Assembly (NCBI RefSeq): GCF_004101245.1
Contig: NZ_SCIN01000002.1
Coordinates: 310,001-374,000 of the forward strand
Source of the DNA: Sphingomonas sp. UV9
Lineage (GTDB): Bacteria > Pseudomonadota > Alphaproteobacteria > Sphingomonadales > Sphingomonadaceae
Direction of reading: 5' to 3'
DNA: 64,000 nt
This document shows, in pieces, positions 18,651 to 31,539 of this stretch (positions within the stretch are counted from its first letter, which is position 1; each line of letters begins with the position of its first letter). Under the pieces are notes generated by a model that worked only from the letters and a program-made list of their open reading frames with translations, had not been told where the DNA came from and ran no database searches. Made by a program: the position numbers and the translations under genes.

Positions 18651-20710
18651 ATGATCACGACGCTGGTCCTGTGGAGCCACGCGCTCGCGGCGCTGCTGTT
18701 CGGCGCGCTCGCGCTCGCGCAATTGCGACGACCCGGCGGGCATTGGCCGCAGGCCGCGTTCGTGGTCGCGCTGGTGGCGACCAGCCTGTGGGCGCTTGCG
18801 GTCGCGGGGATAGACCCGGGCGACGTCGCGACGCGGATCGCGGCGAGCGCGCGCGACATCGCATGGCTCGGCTTCATGCTCGCGTTGGTCCGCCGCGATC
18901 GGGCGGGCAATTATGCGCTCGGGGCGGTCTATTTCGTCGTCATGGCGCTCGCCGGCACCGCCGCGCTGCTGGCGATCGTCGAGCAGATGGGGCTGAACGC
19001 CGACGCGCTTGCGGCCCTCGCATCGGCAAGGACCGTGTTGCGGATGATGGGGGCGGTCAGCGGCCTCGTGCTGGTCCATCACCTCTATCAAGCGGCGCCC
19101 GCGTCGCGCGGCGGCATTCGTCTCGTGTTGCTCGCGCTCGCCGCGATGTGGGGCGCCGATCTGATCATCTCGGCGGCGGTCTATTTCGATGCCCGCTGGA
19201 CCTCGATGACGATCGTCGCGAACGGCGCCGTGATGATCGGCGTGGCAGCGCTGCTGGTGGTGGGCGTGCATCGCAGCGGCGACTGGACGCTGGCCTTGTC
19301 GCGGCCGATCGCCGTGCGCGCCCTGTCGGCCGTCTCGCTGATCCTCTACGCCGGCATCACCGCACTCGCGACCCACATCGCTGCCGGCTATGCGGGATCG
19401 CACGCGCGCGCCGTGCAGGCCGCGATCGTGTTCGGTGCGACCGCGAGCATATTGGCGCTGCTGTCGACGCCGTGGTTGCGCGCGTGGGCCAAGGTGAAGA
19501 TCGCCAAGCACCTTTTCCGCCACCGCTACGACTATCGCGCCGAGTGGCAGCGTTTCACCGACACGCTCGGCAAGCCGGGCGTCGGCGCCGACACGCTCGA
19601 CACACGCGTCGTGAAGTCGATCGCCGATCTGACGGACTCGCCGGGCGGACTGTTGCTGGTCCCCGACGGCACTTCGCTGGGGCTTGGCGCGGCATGGAAC
19701 TGGCTCGGCGCGGCCGATGGTCCGCACGACGATGCGCTGGCGGCTTACCTCGCGCGCGACGTCCGGATCGTCGAGCTCGACCCGGTACGCGCTGGCACCG
19801 CGTCTGCCGACGACATGGCGAGCGTCCCCGTCTGGCTCCGCGAATGTCCCGAAGCCTGGGCGATCGTCCCGCTCGTGCACGGCGGCGCGCTGGTCGGTGC
19901 GATCGTGCTGGCCCGGCCGCCGGTCGATCGGGCGCTCGACTGGGAGGATTTCGACCTGCTTCGGGTCGCCGGCCGGCAAGCGGCGAGCTATCTCGCCGAG
20001 GATCGCGCGCATGCGGCGCTGGCGGATGCGGCGCGGTTCGACGAGTTCAACCGCCGCTTCGCGTTCATCCTGCACGATATCAAGAATCTCGTCAGCCAGC
20101 TGACGCTCGTGGCCCGCAACGCCGAGCGTCACGCCGACAATCCCGATTTCCGCGTCGACATGGTCGCGACCCTGAAGGACTCTTCCGATCGCATGAACGT
20201 GCTGCTCGCCCGCCTTTCACAGCACGGCCCCGTCCGCGGCGAGCCGCTCCAGCCGCTCGACGTGACCGCGATCGTCGAGCGCGTTGCGATTGCCCGCCGC
20301 GCCCAGCATCCGATCGTCACGCGCGGCGGCTCGGCCAGCGCGCTGGGACATGCCGCGCGACTGGAACAGGTGCTCGGCCAGCTCGTCCAGAACGCGGTCG
20401 AGGCAAGCGGCGCGGACGATCCGATCCTGCTGTCGGTAGAGACGGTCGGCGACCGCGTGGCGATCGACGTCATCGATCACGGCTGCGGCATGACGCCGGG
20501 CTTCGTCCGCGACCAGCTCTTCCGCCCGTTCGTGTCGTCGAAGCCCGCCGGATTCGGCATCGGCGCGTTCGAGGCGCGTCAGCTGGTGCACGCGATGGGT
20601 GGCTCGCTCGAGGTCGTCAGCCGCGAAGGTGAGGGCACGCGCTTTCGTATCCTGCTCCCCGCCGTCGCTGCCCCCGTCGCTCATGCCGTCGCATCACTGG
20701 AGGTAGCGGC

Positions 20711-20714
<4 letters not shown>
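18651..20714 (+). CDS. prsK: XrtA/PEP-CTERM system sensor histidine kinase PrsK
   Basis: This is a membrane histidine kinase thought to control polysaccharide and PEP-CTERM protein genes through PrsR. Of 687 residues, the N-terminal about 280 form roughly eight transmembrane helices. A GAF-like domain follows at about 310-440. The phospho-acceptor motif ILHDIKNLVSQL has His475, and the ATPase domain shows LGQLVQNAVEAS (N box), DHGCGM (G1) and FGIGAFEARQLVHAMGG (G2). HDIKN rather than HELRT is typical of PrsK. It overlaps prsR by 4 bases (ATGA), so kinase and regulator are translationally coupled. Confidence 0.92.
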
Positions 20715-22052
<1,338 letters not shown>

Positions 22053-22069
<17 letters not shown>

Positions 22070-24074
22070 CACGCGCTATCCGATGCTGCGACGGCGCAAG
22101 CGGCGACGGCTGCTGCCTCGGAGGCTGACATTGCCCGCGGCGATCTCGGGCGAGCGGGCGCGGCTGCTGGTTATCTGCGTGCTCTGCATGGTCATCGTCG
22201 GGATTGGCGTGGCGCTGGCGATGCGCGCGCCGCGGCCGGATGCGCGGCAACTTCTCGCCGTGAGCCTGACGACGCTCGACAACGGCAACTATAGTGCCGC
22301 GCGGAGCAATGCGCAGGCCGCGATCAAGGCGGCACCGAAATGGGCGATCGCGCATGCCGTGCTGGCGCGCGCCTATCTCGAGCTGGGCGACGGTCTGGCG
22401 GCAGAGGCCGAACTCGCGCGGGCGATCGACGCTGGGTTGCCCGCTGCCCGGCTGCATCAGCTGCAGGCGCATGCTCGCCTGTTGCAGGGCGATCTCGACG
22501 GTGCGATCGAAGAGGCCGCAGCGACGCGACCGCGATATGCCGACTATGCCGCCCGTATCCATGCGCGTGCGCTCGTGTCGAAGGGGGACGGCGTCGGTGC
22601 GCGCGCGATACTCCAGGCGCTGCTTGGGCGCAGTCCGCGCGATGCGGCGGCATGGACCGATCTGGGGCGTATTCGCCTGACCGCAGGCGATGTCGGCGGC
22701 GCGTCGTTTGCGGCGACGCGCGCGGTCGCGCTGGCACCGCGCGAGCCTGCTGCGCTGACGCTGCAAGGCGAGGTGATCCGCAGCTGCTATGGCTTGATCG
22801 CGGCGCTCCCCTGGTTCGAGGCGGCGTTGCGGCAGGATGCCTATTATCATCCTGCGCTGATCGAATATGCCGCGACGCTCGGCGACACAGGGCGCAATGC
22901 CGAGATGCTGGCAGCTACGCGGAGCGCGTTGCTGGCGCGGCCGGGCAGTGCGCAGGCATTGTATCTGCAGGCTGTGCTCGCCGCGAGGGCCGGGCAGGTC
23001 GATCTTGCGCGGTCGTTGCTGCGTCGCACGGGCGGCGCGATCGGCGGCCTGCCTGGTGCGCTGCTGCTCTCGGGAAGCCTCGATTACACGCAGGGCAAGT
23101 TCGAACAGGCGGCAACAGCTTGGCGCCAGTTGGTCGCGGTCCAGCCGTTGAACATCGTTGCCCGTCGCTTGCTCGGCGTGGCGTTGCTGCGACTCGGGGA
23201 TCGTCGTGGCGCGCTCGATACCCTGCGGCCGATCGGGCTGCGATCCGATGCCGACAGCTATTCGCTCACCCTGATCGCACGCGCATTCGAGACCGCGGGG
23301 GACCGTTCGATGGCAGCGCGGTTCCTCGACCGTGCGGCGGCGGGGCCGGTCGCACCGGCATCCGTCTTCGCGACCGACGACGCGATCGGCGCACTCATGG
23401 CCAGCGCGGACGCCTCGGCCGGCGACCCGACCTATGTGCTCGGGGTCATCCGCGCGCAGGTCGCAAGCGGCGATACCGCCGGCGCGATCGCCCGTGCCCG
23501 CGGCTTGGTGCAGGCCGGTCCCGGTGCGCCCGCCGCGCAGCTCGCGCTGGGCGATACGCTGGTTGCGGCGGGGCGCTATCCGGAGGCAGCCACCGCCTAT
23601 GCCCGTGCCGCGGACCTGTCGTTCGACGAGCCAACGATGCTCCGGCTCGTCGATGCACTGGGACGGAGCGGGCAGACCGAGGACGCAGCGACCGCGCTCG
23701 CGCTGTATCTTTCGCAGAACCCGCAGAGTTTGGCAGGCCAGCGCCTACTCGGCCATTGGCAGGTCGAATCGGGCGCGTGGAATGCGGCGATCGAGACGCT
23801 CGAAGGCGTGCGCCGTCGCGTCGGCAATCGCGATGGTGGCGTGCTGACGGACCTGGCGTTGGCCTATGCAGGCGGCGACGACGGCATGATCGCGGTACGC
23901 TATGGCCGCGCGGCTTACGCGATGTCCCCGATGAACGCCGCCGCCGCCGATGCGTACGGCGTCGCGCTGGCCGCGAACGGCGATGCGGCAGGCGCGCGAC
24001 AGTTGCTGCTCAAGGCATCACGCCTTGCGCCAGAAGACGCAACGATCGCGAGCCACCTGACTGCGCTGCGTTGA
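22053..24074 (+). CDS. prsT: XrtA/PEP-CTERM system TPR-repeat protein PrsT
   Basis: Of 673 residues, a short basic cytoplasmic N-terminus (RRRKRRRLLPRR) leads to one transmembrane helix (LLVICVLCMVIVGIGVALAM, about residues 38-57). The rest is a long array of tetratricopeptide repeats rich in Ala, Leu and Gly, probably periplasmic. PrsT proteins are predicted to scaffold exopolysaccharide export or PEP-CTERM protein handling. The start at 22053 overlaps prsR by 17 bases; a second ATG at 22062 overlaps by 8 and is equally possible. The assignment relies on its place right after prsK-prsR and on the TPR architecture. Confidence 0.82.
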
Positions 24075-24114
24075 CCGCTTGTCTCGACAGGGTGCGCCAG
24101 CCAATAGCGGCGTC

Positions 24115-24939
24115 ATGACCGATCCCCTGGAGCGCATCGCCGCTGCCCTCGAGCGCCTTTCGTCGCCACCGCCGCCCGCCGCCGATCCGCGTGCCCATCC
24201 GGCGTACGTCTGGCGTAACGGCGCATTGGCCGCGGTCCGCAGCTTCGCACCGCTCCCGCTCGACATGCTGATCGGCGTCGACCGTCAGAAGGCTGCGCTG
24301 ATGGGCAATATGCGTCGTCTGGCGGTCGGCTACGCCGCGCAGGACGTGCTGCTATGGGGGGCACGCGGAACCGGCAAGTCCGCGCTGGTCAAGAGTGCAG
24401 TCGCGTCGATCCAGGCGGACCATCGAGATGCAGCGCCGGGTGGTGGTGATCTTGCGCTGGTCGAGGTGTCGGATCTCGGCGCTCTGCCGACAGTGTTCGC
24501 GACGCTGGCGCAGATCGACCGGGCGTTCGTCGTGTTCGTCGACGATCTGGGGTTCGACGTCCCCGCCGACGCGCGGACGTTGCGGTCGATGTTGGAAGGG
24601 GGTGCTGAGCCAAGGCCGGCGAATATCCGTCTGGTGGTGACCGCGAACCGCCGCCATCTGGCCCCCCGCGACATCGCCGAACAGGAGAGTGCGATCAATC
24701 CGCGCGACTCGGCCGACGATCATTTAGCCCTGGCAGACCGATTCGGTCTCAGCCTCGGCTTCCATGCGCTGGATCAGGAGGGGTATATCGCGATCGTCGC
24801 GGCATATGCGAAGGCGAACGATCTGTCGTTCGAGCCTAGCGATGCGATCGGGTGGGCAACACGCCGTGGCAGCCGATCGGGGCGCGTGGCGTGGCAGTTT
24901 ATCGTCGATCTCGCAGGCCAAGCGGGGAAACCGCTCTAG
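24115..24939 (+). CDS. DUF815 family P-loop ATPase
   Basis: A predicted AAA-type ATP-binding protein of 274 residues from the ATG at 24115; a TTG at 24079 would add 12 residues. The Walker A is LLWGARGTGKSALVKS at about residues 79-94 and the Walker B-like segment is FVVFVDDLGFD. The sensor region contains RLVVTANRRHLAP, and WRNGALAAVRSFAPLPLDMLIGVDRQK is typical of DUF815. Its cellular role is unknown. It begins 40 bp after prsT and may be the last gene of that transcript, though family members occur in many contexts. Confidence 0.85.
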   Translation: MTDPLERIAAALERLSSPPPPAADPRAHPAYVWRNGALAAVRSFAPLPLDMLIGVDRQKAALMGNMRRLAVGYAAQDVLLWGARGTGKSALVKSAVASIQADHRDAAPGGGDLALVEVSDLGALPTVFATLAQIDRAFVVFVDDLGFDVPADARTLRSMLEGGAEPRPANIRLVVTANRRHLAPRDIAEQESAINPRDSADDHLALADRFGLSLGFHALDQEGYIAIVAAYAKANDLSFEPSDAIGWATRRGSRSGRVAWQFIVDLAGQAGKPL

Positions 24940-24952
24940 CCGCGAAACGAAT

Positions 24953-24977
24953 GGGCCGACGCATCACACGTCGGCCC
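24953..24977. terminator. Bidirectional terminator-like hairpin
   Basis: A perfect 9-bp stem (GGGCCGACG / CGTCGGCCC) with a 7-base loop lies between the convergent DUF815 gene and the small membrane protein gene. T-richness is modest on both sides, so the call is moderate. Confidence 0.6.
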
Positions 24978-24984
24978 GAAACGC

Positions 24985-25218
24985 TTAGTTGCTGTCCGAG
25001 TCGTCGTCGTTGTTATCGTCCTTGACGATAGCGATGACGCCGATTGCGACCACACCGGCAGCGATCAGGGCAGCGATGACGCCGCCGCTAGCTGCTTCGC
25101 TGTTGTTCGACGTCACCGAACCGGCGCGGACGGTCGAAGCAGGAGCAGCCGACGCTGCAACCGAGGTGGTCATCATTGCGACAGCGAGTGCGCTGCCGGT
25201 AAGGGCCTTGAGCTTCAT
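24985..25218 (-). CDS. Small secreted or membrane protein with acidic tail, EcfG-controlled
   Basis: A 77-residue protein starting at 25218, where GGAG lies six bases upstream. Residues 1-25 form a signal peptide (MKLKALTGSALAVAMMTTSVAASA). A Gly/Ala/Ile/Val helix (GGVIAALIAAGVVAIGVIAIV) follows at about 47-67, and the C-terminus is a run of Asp and Asn with Ser (KDDNNDDDSDSN). I do not recognise a family. A perfect EcfG promoter ends about 35 bases upstream of the start, marking it as a general stress response gene. It converges with the DUF815 gene. Confidence 0.82.
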   Translation of the reverse strand: MKLKALTGSALAVAMMTTSVAASAAPASTVRAGSVTSNNSEAASGGVIAALIAAGVVAIGVIAIVKDDNNDDDSDSN

Positions 25219-25252
25219 AAACATCTCCAGAATAAACGAACCGAACTGCCGC

Positions 25253-25277
25253 AACGCAGCAATTGCACGGTGGTTCC
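25253..25277 (-). promoter_or_regulatory. EcfG-type promoter, perfect consensus
   Basis: Read on the minus strand, GGAAC (25273-25277) is followed after exactly 16 bases by CGTT (25253-25256). The site is 34 bases upstream of the ATG of the 77-residue protein, leaving a short 5' UTR that includes its Shine-Dalgarno sequence. Confidence 0.8.
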
Positions 25278-25316
25278 CGTATTTATTGAAGGCGCAAAAG
25301 TCCAGCTAAATCTAGT

Positions 25317-27098
<1,782 letters not shown>

Positions 27099-27195
27099 GT
27101 CCGCGCCACGTAGGGGGGGCGAGTGATGCAGGCAAGTTACACCTCGCAGACTTCGTGCTGTCGTGCGGCTGTCGCGCTCATTCACAGGCTGTTCA

Positions 27196-27546
27196 ATGCG
27201 CAGGCCCTATGCCACGGCCATGAAGATGTTGCTTTTTCCTGCGACCTTGGTGGTGACCCTGGCCGCGGCGCCGTTCCTGATGGGCGCTGCGCCGATGCTG
27301 GCGGGCGACCCTCCACAGCGCCGCAGCGACCAGATGTCGGCGTTGCAGGCGCGGCGGACGGGAGCGCCGTCGTTGCGCGAGATCGAATCGCGCGTGATCC
27401 CGACGATGAAGGGCGCACAGTATCTCGGCTCCGACTATGATTCGGGCAGCGCCATTTACACGCTGAAATTCCTGCGCGATGGAACCGTCATCTGGGTCGA
27501 CGTCGATGGCCGCAACGGCCAGATCGTCGGCCGCACGGGTCGCTGA
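27196..27546 (+). CDS. Secreted PepSY-domain protein
   Basis: A small exported protein, 116 residues from the ATG at 27196; an ATG at 27220 (MKMLLFPATLVVTLAAAP) is an alternative that trims the n-region. The signal peptide is followed by a Gln/Arg-rich linker and a PepSY-like fold (LREIESRVIPTMKGAQYLGSDYDSGSAIYTLKFLRDGTVIWVDVDGRNGQIVGR, shown only by its outline). PepSY proteins next to two-component systems are thought to modulate the sensor in the periplasm. The response regulator follows at 23 bp, and the kinase after that. Confidence 0.78.
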   Translation: MRRPYATAMKMLLFPATLVVTLAAAPFLMGAAPMLAGDPPQRRSDQMSALQARRTGAPSLREIESRVIPTMKGAQYLGSDYDSGSAIYTLKFLRDGTVIWVDVDGRNGQIVGRTGR

Positions 27547-27569
27547 AAACCCCAATCGAGAGGACTATC

Positions 27570-28235
27570 ATGCGCGTTCTGATCGTCGAGGACGAGCCGA
27601 ATCTCGGCCAGCAATTGAAGAATACCCTCGAGGGGGCGGGCTATGCGATCGATCTCGCGGTGGACGGCGAGGAAGGGCATTTCCTCGGCTCGACCGAGAA
27701 TTACGACGCGGTCGTGCTCGATCTCGGCCTGCCCGAGATCGACGGGCTGACCGTGCTCGATCGCTGGCGCAAGGAGGGCAAGACGATGCCCGTGCTCGTG
27801 CTCACCGCGCGCGACAGCTGGTCGGACAAGGTCGCCGGGCTCGATGCGGGCGCGGACGATTACGTCGCCAAGCCGTTCCAGAGCGAGGAACTGATAGCGC
27901 GTCTTCGTGCGCTGATCCGCCGCGCATCGGGCAACGCTTCGTCCGAGCTGACCGCCGGCGACATCCGCCTCGATACGCGCAGCGGCAAGGTCACGCGCGC
28001 CGGCGAGCCGGTGAAGCTGACCGCGCAGGAGTACAAGTTGCTGAGCTACCTGCTCCATCACAAGGGCAAGGTCGTCAGCCGCACCGAGCTGATCGAGCAT
28101 ATCTACGACCAGGACTTCGATCGCGATTCGAACACGATCGAGGTGTTCGTGACGCGCATCCGCAAGAAGCTCGGCCAGGACGTGATCACGACGATTCGCG
28201 GCCTGGGCTACAGCCTCGAAGATCCGGACGCCTGA
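27570..28235 (+). CDS. OmpR/PhoB family response regulator
   Basis: A 221-residue DNA-binding response regulator. The receiver domain has acidic residues in IVEDEPNLG, the predicted phosphorylation site Asp51 in VVLDLGLPEIDG, a Thr in VLVLTARDSW and the conserved Lys in DDYVAKPF. The winged-helix DNA-binding domain ends with VVSRTELIEHIYDQ and IEVFVTRIRKKLG. The start has GAGGA upstream. It sits between a PepSY protein and a sensor kinase with small gaps. PhoP- or QseB-like naming would be a guess; the regulated genes are unknown. Confidence 0.92.
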   Translation: MRVLIVEDEPNLGQQLKNTLEGAGYAIDLAVDGEEGHFLGSTENYDAVVLDLGLPEIDGLTVLDRWRKEGKTMPVLVLTARDSWSDKVAGLDAGADDYVAKPFQSEELIARLRALIRRASGNASSELTAGDIRLDTRSGKVTRAGEPVKLTAQEYKLLSYLLHHKGKVVSRTELIEHIYDQDFDRDSNTIEVFVTRIRKKLGQDVITTIRGLGYSLEDPDA

Positions 28236-28246
28236 TCGGTCCGGTC

Positions 28247-29644
28247 ATGGACACCGCGCCGATACCTGCCCCCCCAACCGCCGAGACGCCGCTCCGCGTA
28301 CCGGCGGCCGTGAAGGGTTCGCTGTCGCGGCGGATGATCCTGATCGCGACGGTGTGGATCGTTGTGCTGCTCAGCGGCGGCGGGTTCGCGCTCGACCGCG
28401 TGCTGAGCCAGGCGGTGACGCGGAACTTCGACGATCAGCTCGAATATGTCCTGCGCTCGCTGTTGAACTCGGCCGAGATCGGCCCCGAAGGCGAAGTGTT
28501 CTTCACGCGCGATGCCGTGGCGGACCAGCGTTTTCTGGAGCCATATTCGGGACTGTATTATCAAGTCTCCGCCAAGGGCCAAGACGATCTTCTCTCGCGC
28601 TCGCTCTGGGATCGCAAGCTTGCGTTCGGCGGCCCTCACGATGATCGCAGCGCGCATTTCTACGATAGTCTCCAGTTTCCGGACGAGAAACTGAAGATCG
28701 TCGAACGCGATGCTGTCATCCCCGGTTCGAAGGTGCATTGGCGGTTCCAGGTTGCGCAGAGCACCGACGGGCTCGATGCGCAGATCACCACCTTGCGTCG
28801 CACATTGGTCCGCAGCTTCGCATTGCTGGGCCTCGGACTGATCGTCATGGCCGCGCTCCAGACCTTCTACGGGCTCTGGCCGCTGCGTCGCGTGCGCGAG
28901 GAGATCGCCCGGATGCGCGCCGGCCAGTCGAACCGCGTGTCGAGCGCGATGCCGGTCGAGGTTGCGCCGATGGTCGAGGAACTGAACGCGCTGATCGAGC
29001 ATAACGAGCGCCAGGCGGAGGAGGCGCGCCGTCACGCCGGCAATCTCGCGCATGCGCTGAAGACGCCGCTGACGGTGATCATGAACGCCGCCACCGCGCA
29101 GTCCGACGACCTTGCCGACACGGTGATTCGCGAGGCGCGGACGATGCGGCGGCAGGTCGACCACCACCTCGCGCGGGCGCGCGCGGTCGGCCGGCGTGGG
29201 TCGGCGCATAGCCGCGCGGACGTTTGGCCAAGCCTCGAATCGGTCGAGCGTGCGGTAGGGCGGCTGTACCGCCATGTCCGGATCGACGTGACCGGTCCGC
29301 GCGGGCTGCAGGTCCATGTCGAGCGGCAGGATCTCGACGAGATGCTCGGCAATCTGATCGAGAACGCCGCAAAATACGGTGGCGGCAGTGTGTTCGTCAC
29401 GGTCGGCGCGCAGTCGGGCTTCGTCGAGTTCCTGGTCGAGGACGACGGCGTTGGTATCCCGCAGGAGGAGCGCGTCCGCATCTTCGATCGCGGCGTGCGG
29501 CTGGATACGGGAAAGCCCGGGACCGGACTTGGCCTCGCGATCGTCCGCGACGTGGCGGAGATTTACGAGGGCACTGTGGCGCTGGAGGAGAGCGAGGATC
29601 TGGGCGGCCTGCTGGTCCGGCTGCGGTTGCCGGCGGCGAACTGA
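28247..29644 (+). CDS. Membrane sensor histidine kinase
   Basis: The partner of the preceding regulator. The start at 28247 gives 465 residues; the frame is open much further upstream but that part overlaps the regulator gene. The first transmembrane helix is at about 28-48 and the second near 190-210, with a periplasmic sensor of about 140 residues between them. A HAMP-like segment (WPLRRVREEIARMRAGQ) precedes the HisKA motif AHALKTPLTV with His269. The ATPase domain has LGNLIENAAKYGGG, DDGVGIP and GTGLGLAIVRDVAEIYEG. AHALKTPL is typical of PhoQ-like kinases. The periplasmic sensor has no motif I recognise. Confidence 0.92.
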   Translation: MDTAPIPAPPTAETPLRVPAAVKGSLSRRMILIATVWIVVLLSGGGFALDRVLSQAVTRNFDDQLEYVLRSLLNSAEIGPEGEVFFTRDAVADQRFLEPYSGLYYQVSAKGQDDLLSRSLWDRKLAFGGPHDDRSAHFYDSLQFPDEKLKIVERDAVIPGSKVHWRFQVAQSTDGLDAQITTLRRTLVRSFALLGLGLIVMAALQTFYGLWPLRRVREEIARMRAGQSNRVSSAMPVEVAPMVEELNALIEHNERQAEEARRHAGNLAHALKTPLTVIMNAATAQSDDLADTVIREARTMRRQVDHHLARARAVGRRGSAHSRADVWPSLESVERAVGRLYRHVRIDVTGPRGLQVHVERQDLDEMLGNLIENAAKYGGGSVFVTVGAQSGFVEFLVEDDGVGIPQEERVRIFDRGVRLDTGKPGTGLGLAIVRDVAEIYEGTVALEESEDLGGLLVRLRLPAAN

Positions 29645-29655
29645 CGCCGCTTCGA

Positions 29656-29779
29656 TCCTCCCCCGCCAGGGGGAGGTGGCTGGCCCTTGCCAGACGAAGG
29701 GGGAGGTAAGAGCCACGCTCGTCCCGTGTCCTCCCCCTCCGTCGCCTACGGCGCCACCTCCCCCTGGCGGGGGAGGATC
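29656..29779. repeat. Family B palindromic repeat, copy 1
   Basis: The outer arms (TCCTCCCCCGCCAGGGGGAG and its reverse complement) bracket about 80 bases that hold a second GGAGGT/ACCTCC pairing. It lies between the converging kinase and pheA genes and could act as a bidirectional terminator. Related copies are at 36591, 53979 and 56790. Confidence 0.8.
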
Positions 29780-29788
29780 AGGATCGCA

Positions 29789-30691
29789 TCATCCCCGCGA
29801 GCGGGCCTGCCGATACGTCCCCAGCACGCGCAACCACTTCGAATGAAACCCCAGTTCCTCCAGCGCATGGTCGAGGTTCACGTCACCCGGCTTTCCCACC
29901 ACGTCCGCATAGAATTCCGTCGCGGAGAAGCTGCCGTTGCGCTGATAGCTTTCCAGCTTGGTGATGTTCACCCCATTGGTCGCGAACCCGCCCATCGCTT
30001 TGTACAGCGCGGCAGGGACGTTCTTCACCTCGAAGATCAGTGTCGTCATCCATTCAGCCCCGACCGGCTCCTGCGCCGCGGGCGGCTTGCCGCCGCGCGC
30101 CAGCACCACGAATCGCGTCGTATTGTGGTCCGCATCGGCGATGTCGGTCGCCAGCAACTCCAGCCCGTAAAGACCGGCAGCCGCTGGCGGTGCGAGTGCT
30201 GCAATCGCCGGGTCGCCGAGTTCCGCGACCACCGCCGCCGCACCGGCAGTATCGGGATAGCTCACCGGCTCGATTCCGTGGGCTTTGAGCCAATGGCGGC
30301 ACTGACCCAAGGCCTGCGGATGGCTCATCGCCTGGCGGATCCCGTCGCGCGGTCCCGACCCCATCAGCGCATGTCGGATCGGCAGGAAATGCTCGCCGGT
30401 GATGACCAGCCCCGATTCGGGCAGCAGGAAATGAATGTCGGCGACGCGGCCGTGCAGCGAATTCTCTATCGGGATGATCGCGCAGTCCGCCCGTCCGTCC
30501 TTCACCGCATCGATTGCGTCGGAGAAATCGAAGCAGGGCAGGGGCAGGCCGTCCGGGAACGCCTCGACCGCCGCGACATGACTGTTGGCCCCCGGCGCAC
30601 CCTGGAACGCGACGGCGCGCGCGGGATCTGCGGCAGCGGCCTCGGTCATCCGCGCGACGATCGGGCGGGCGGGTGCGGCGAAGTTTTCCAT
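29789..30691 (-). CDS. pheA: Prephenate dehydratase
   Basis: This converts prephenate to phenylpyruvate in phenylalanine synthesis. At 300 residues it is the monofunctional form without chorismate mutase. The catalytic domain has AFQGAPGANSH at residues 28-38, IIPIENSLHGRV and the NTTRFVVLAR motif with the essential Thr-Arg-Phe. The C-terminal ACT domain has NVPAALYKAMGGFATNGVNITKLES; the usual ESRP feedback motif reads ESYQ here, which is common in alphaproteobacteria. It is divergent from the cytochrome c gene, about 107 bp between starts. Confidence 0.93.
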   Translation of the reverse strand: MENFAAPARPIVARMTEAAAADPARAVAFQGAPGANSHVAAVEAFPDGLPLPCFDFSDAIDAVKDGRADCAIIPIENSLHGRVADIHFLLPESGLVITGEHFLPIRHALMGSGPRDGIRQAMSHPQALGQCRHWLKAHGIEPVSYPDTAGAAAVVAELGDPAIAALAPPAAAGLYGLELLATDIADADHNTTRFVVLARGGKPPAAQEPVGAEWMTTLIFEVKNVPAALYKAMGGFATNGVNITKLESYQRNGSFSATEFYADVVGKPGDVNLDHALEELGFHSKWLRVLGTYRQARSRG

Positions 30692-30798
30692 CCGCCGGGC
30701 GCGTAATGGGGCCGGCGCGCATGTTCAAGAGCGGGTGAAGGCGTGGCTTGCGGTGCGCGCCCGCCTTTTCTATGGCTGTCCCAAATAGAACAGGGCGG

Positions 30799-31527
30799 AT
30801 GCACAAGATGGACAATCGGACCAATACGATCGCCGGCTGGGTGCTCGCAGGCTGTGGTGCGGCGCTCGGGCTGTCGATCGTCGGTGGGATGATGTTTCAC
30901 GGCGAGCGTCCCGAGAAGATGGGCTACGCGATCGAGGGCGTGGTTGAGGAAGGCGCAGGCGGTGCCGCCGCCGAAGTACCGATAGCCTCGCTGCTGCCGA
31001 CCGCCGACGCGGCCAAGGGCGCCGAAGTGTTCAAGAAGTGCGCGGCTTGCCACACGATCAACCAGGGCGGCGCGAACGGCGTCGGCCCGAATCTGTACGG
31101 CACGCTCGGTGAAGCGATCGCCAAGGGCAAGGGCGGGTTCGCCTTCTCCGCGGCGCTGGCGGGTGTCGGTGGGACGTGGGACTTCGACAAGATGAACGCA
31201 TGGCTGACGAGCCCGCGCAAGTTTGCGAACGGCACCAAGATGACCTTCGCCGGCCTCGGCAACGCGCAGGACCGTGCGAACGTGATCCTGTATCTCAACC
31301 AGCAGGGCTCCAACCTTCCGCTGCCGGCTGCCCCGGCGGCGGGCGCTGCTCCTGAGGCCGGCGCGGATGCCGCGGCCAAGGATCAGCCGGCGACCGCGAA
31401 TGCGGCCGAGGCAGCCGCGACCGATGGCGCGCCGACGGCGGACATCGCCAACACCGGCACGCCGGCGTCTGGCGCTCCGTCGGTGGATCCTGAAGCAGCC
31501 CGCAAGGGCGCCCGGTCGGAGAAGTAG
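30799..31527 (+). CDS. Membrane-anchored class I cytochrome c with Ala-rich tail
   Basis: An electron carrier of the cytochrome c-552 type, 242 residues from the ATG at 30799; an ATG at 30808 (MDNRTNTIAGW) is an alternative. An uncleaved signal-anchor helix (AGWVLAGCGAALGLSIVGGMMF) holds it in the inner membrane. The haem motif CAACH is at residues 81-85 and the likely Met ligand is in GTKMTFAGL. After the last helix (VILYLNQQGSNLPLP) comes an odd extension of about 75 residues rich in Ala, Pro, Asp and Thr. It is divergent from pheA, and a palindromic repeat follows. Confidence 0.9.
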   Translation: MHKMDNRTNTIAGWVLAGCGAALGLSIVGGMMFHGERPEKMGYAIEGVVEEGAGGAAAEVPIASLLPTADAAKGAEVFKKCAACHTINQGGANGVGPNLYGTLGEAIAKGKGGFAFSAALAGVGGTWDFDKMNAWLTSPRKFANGTKMTFAGLGNAQDRANVILYLNQQGSNLPLPAAPAAGAAPEAGADAAAKDQPATANAAEAAATDGAPTADIANTGTPASGAPSVDPEAARKGARSEK

Positions 31528-31539
31528 AACTACCTGCTG

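Noticed and set aside
18483..20132. A 549-codon minus-strand frame across prsK
   Set aside because: Compositional shadow; prsK on the plus strand has complete kinase motifs and overlaps prsR in the usual way.
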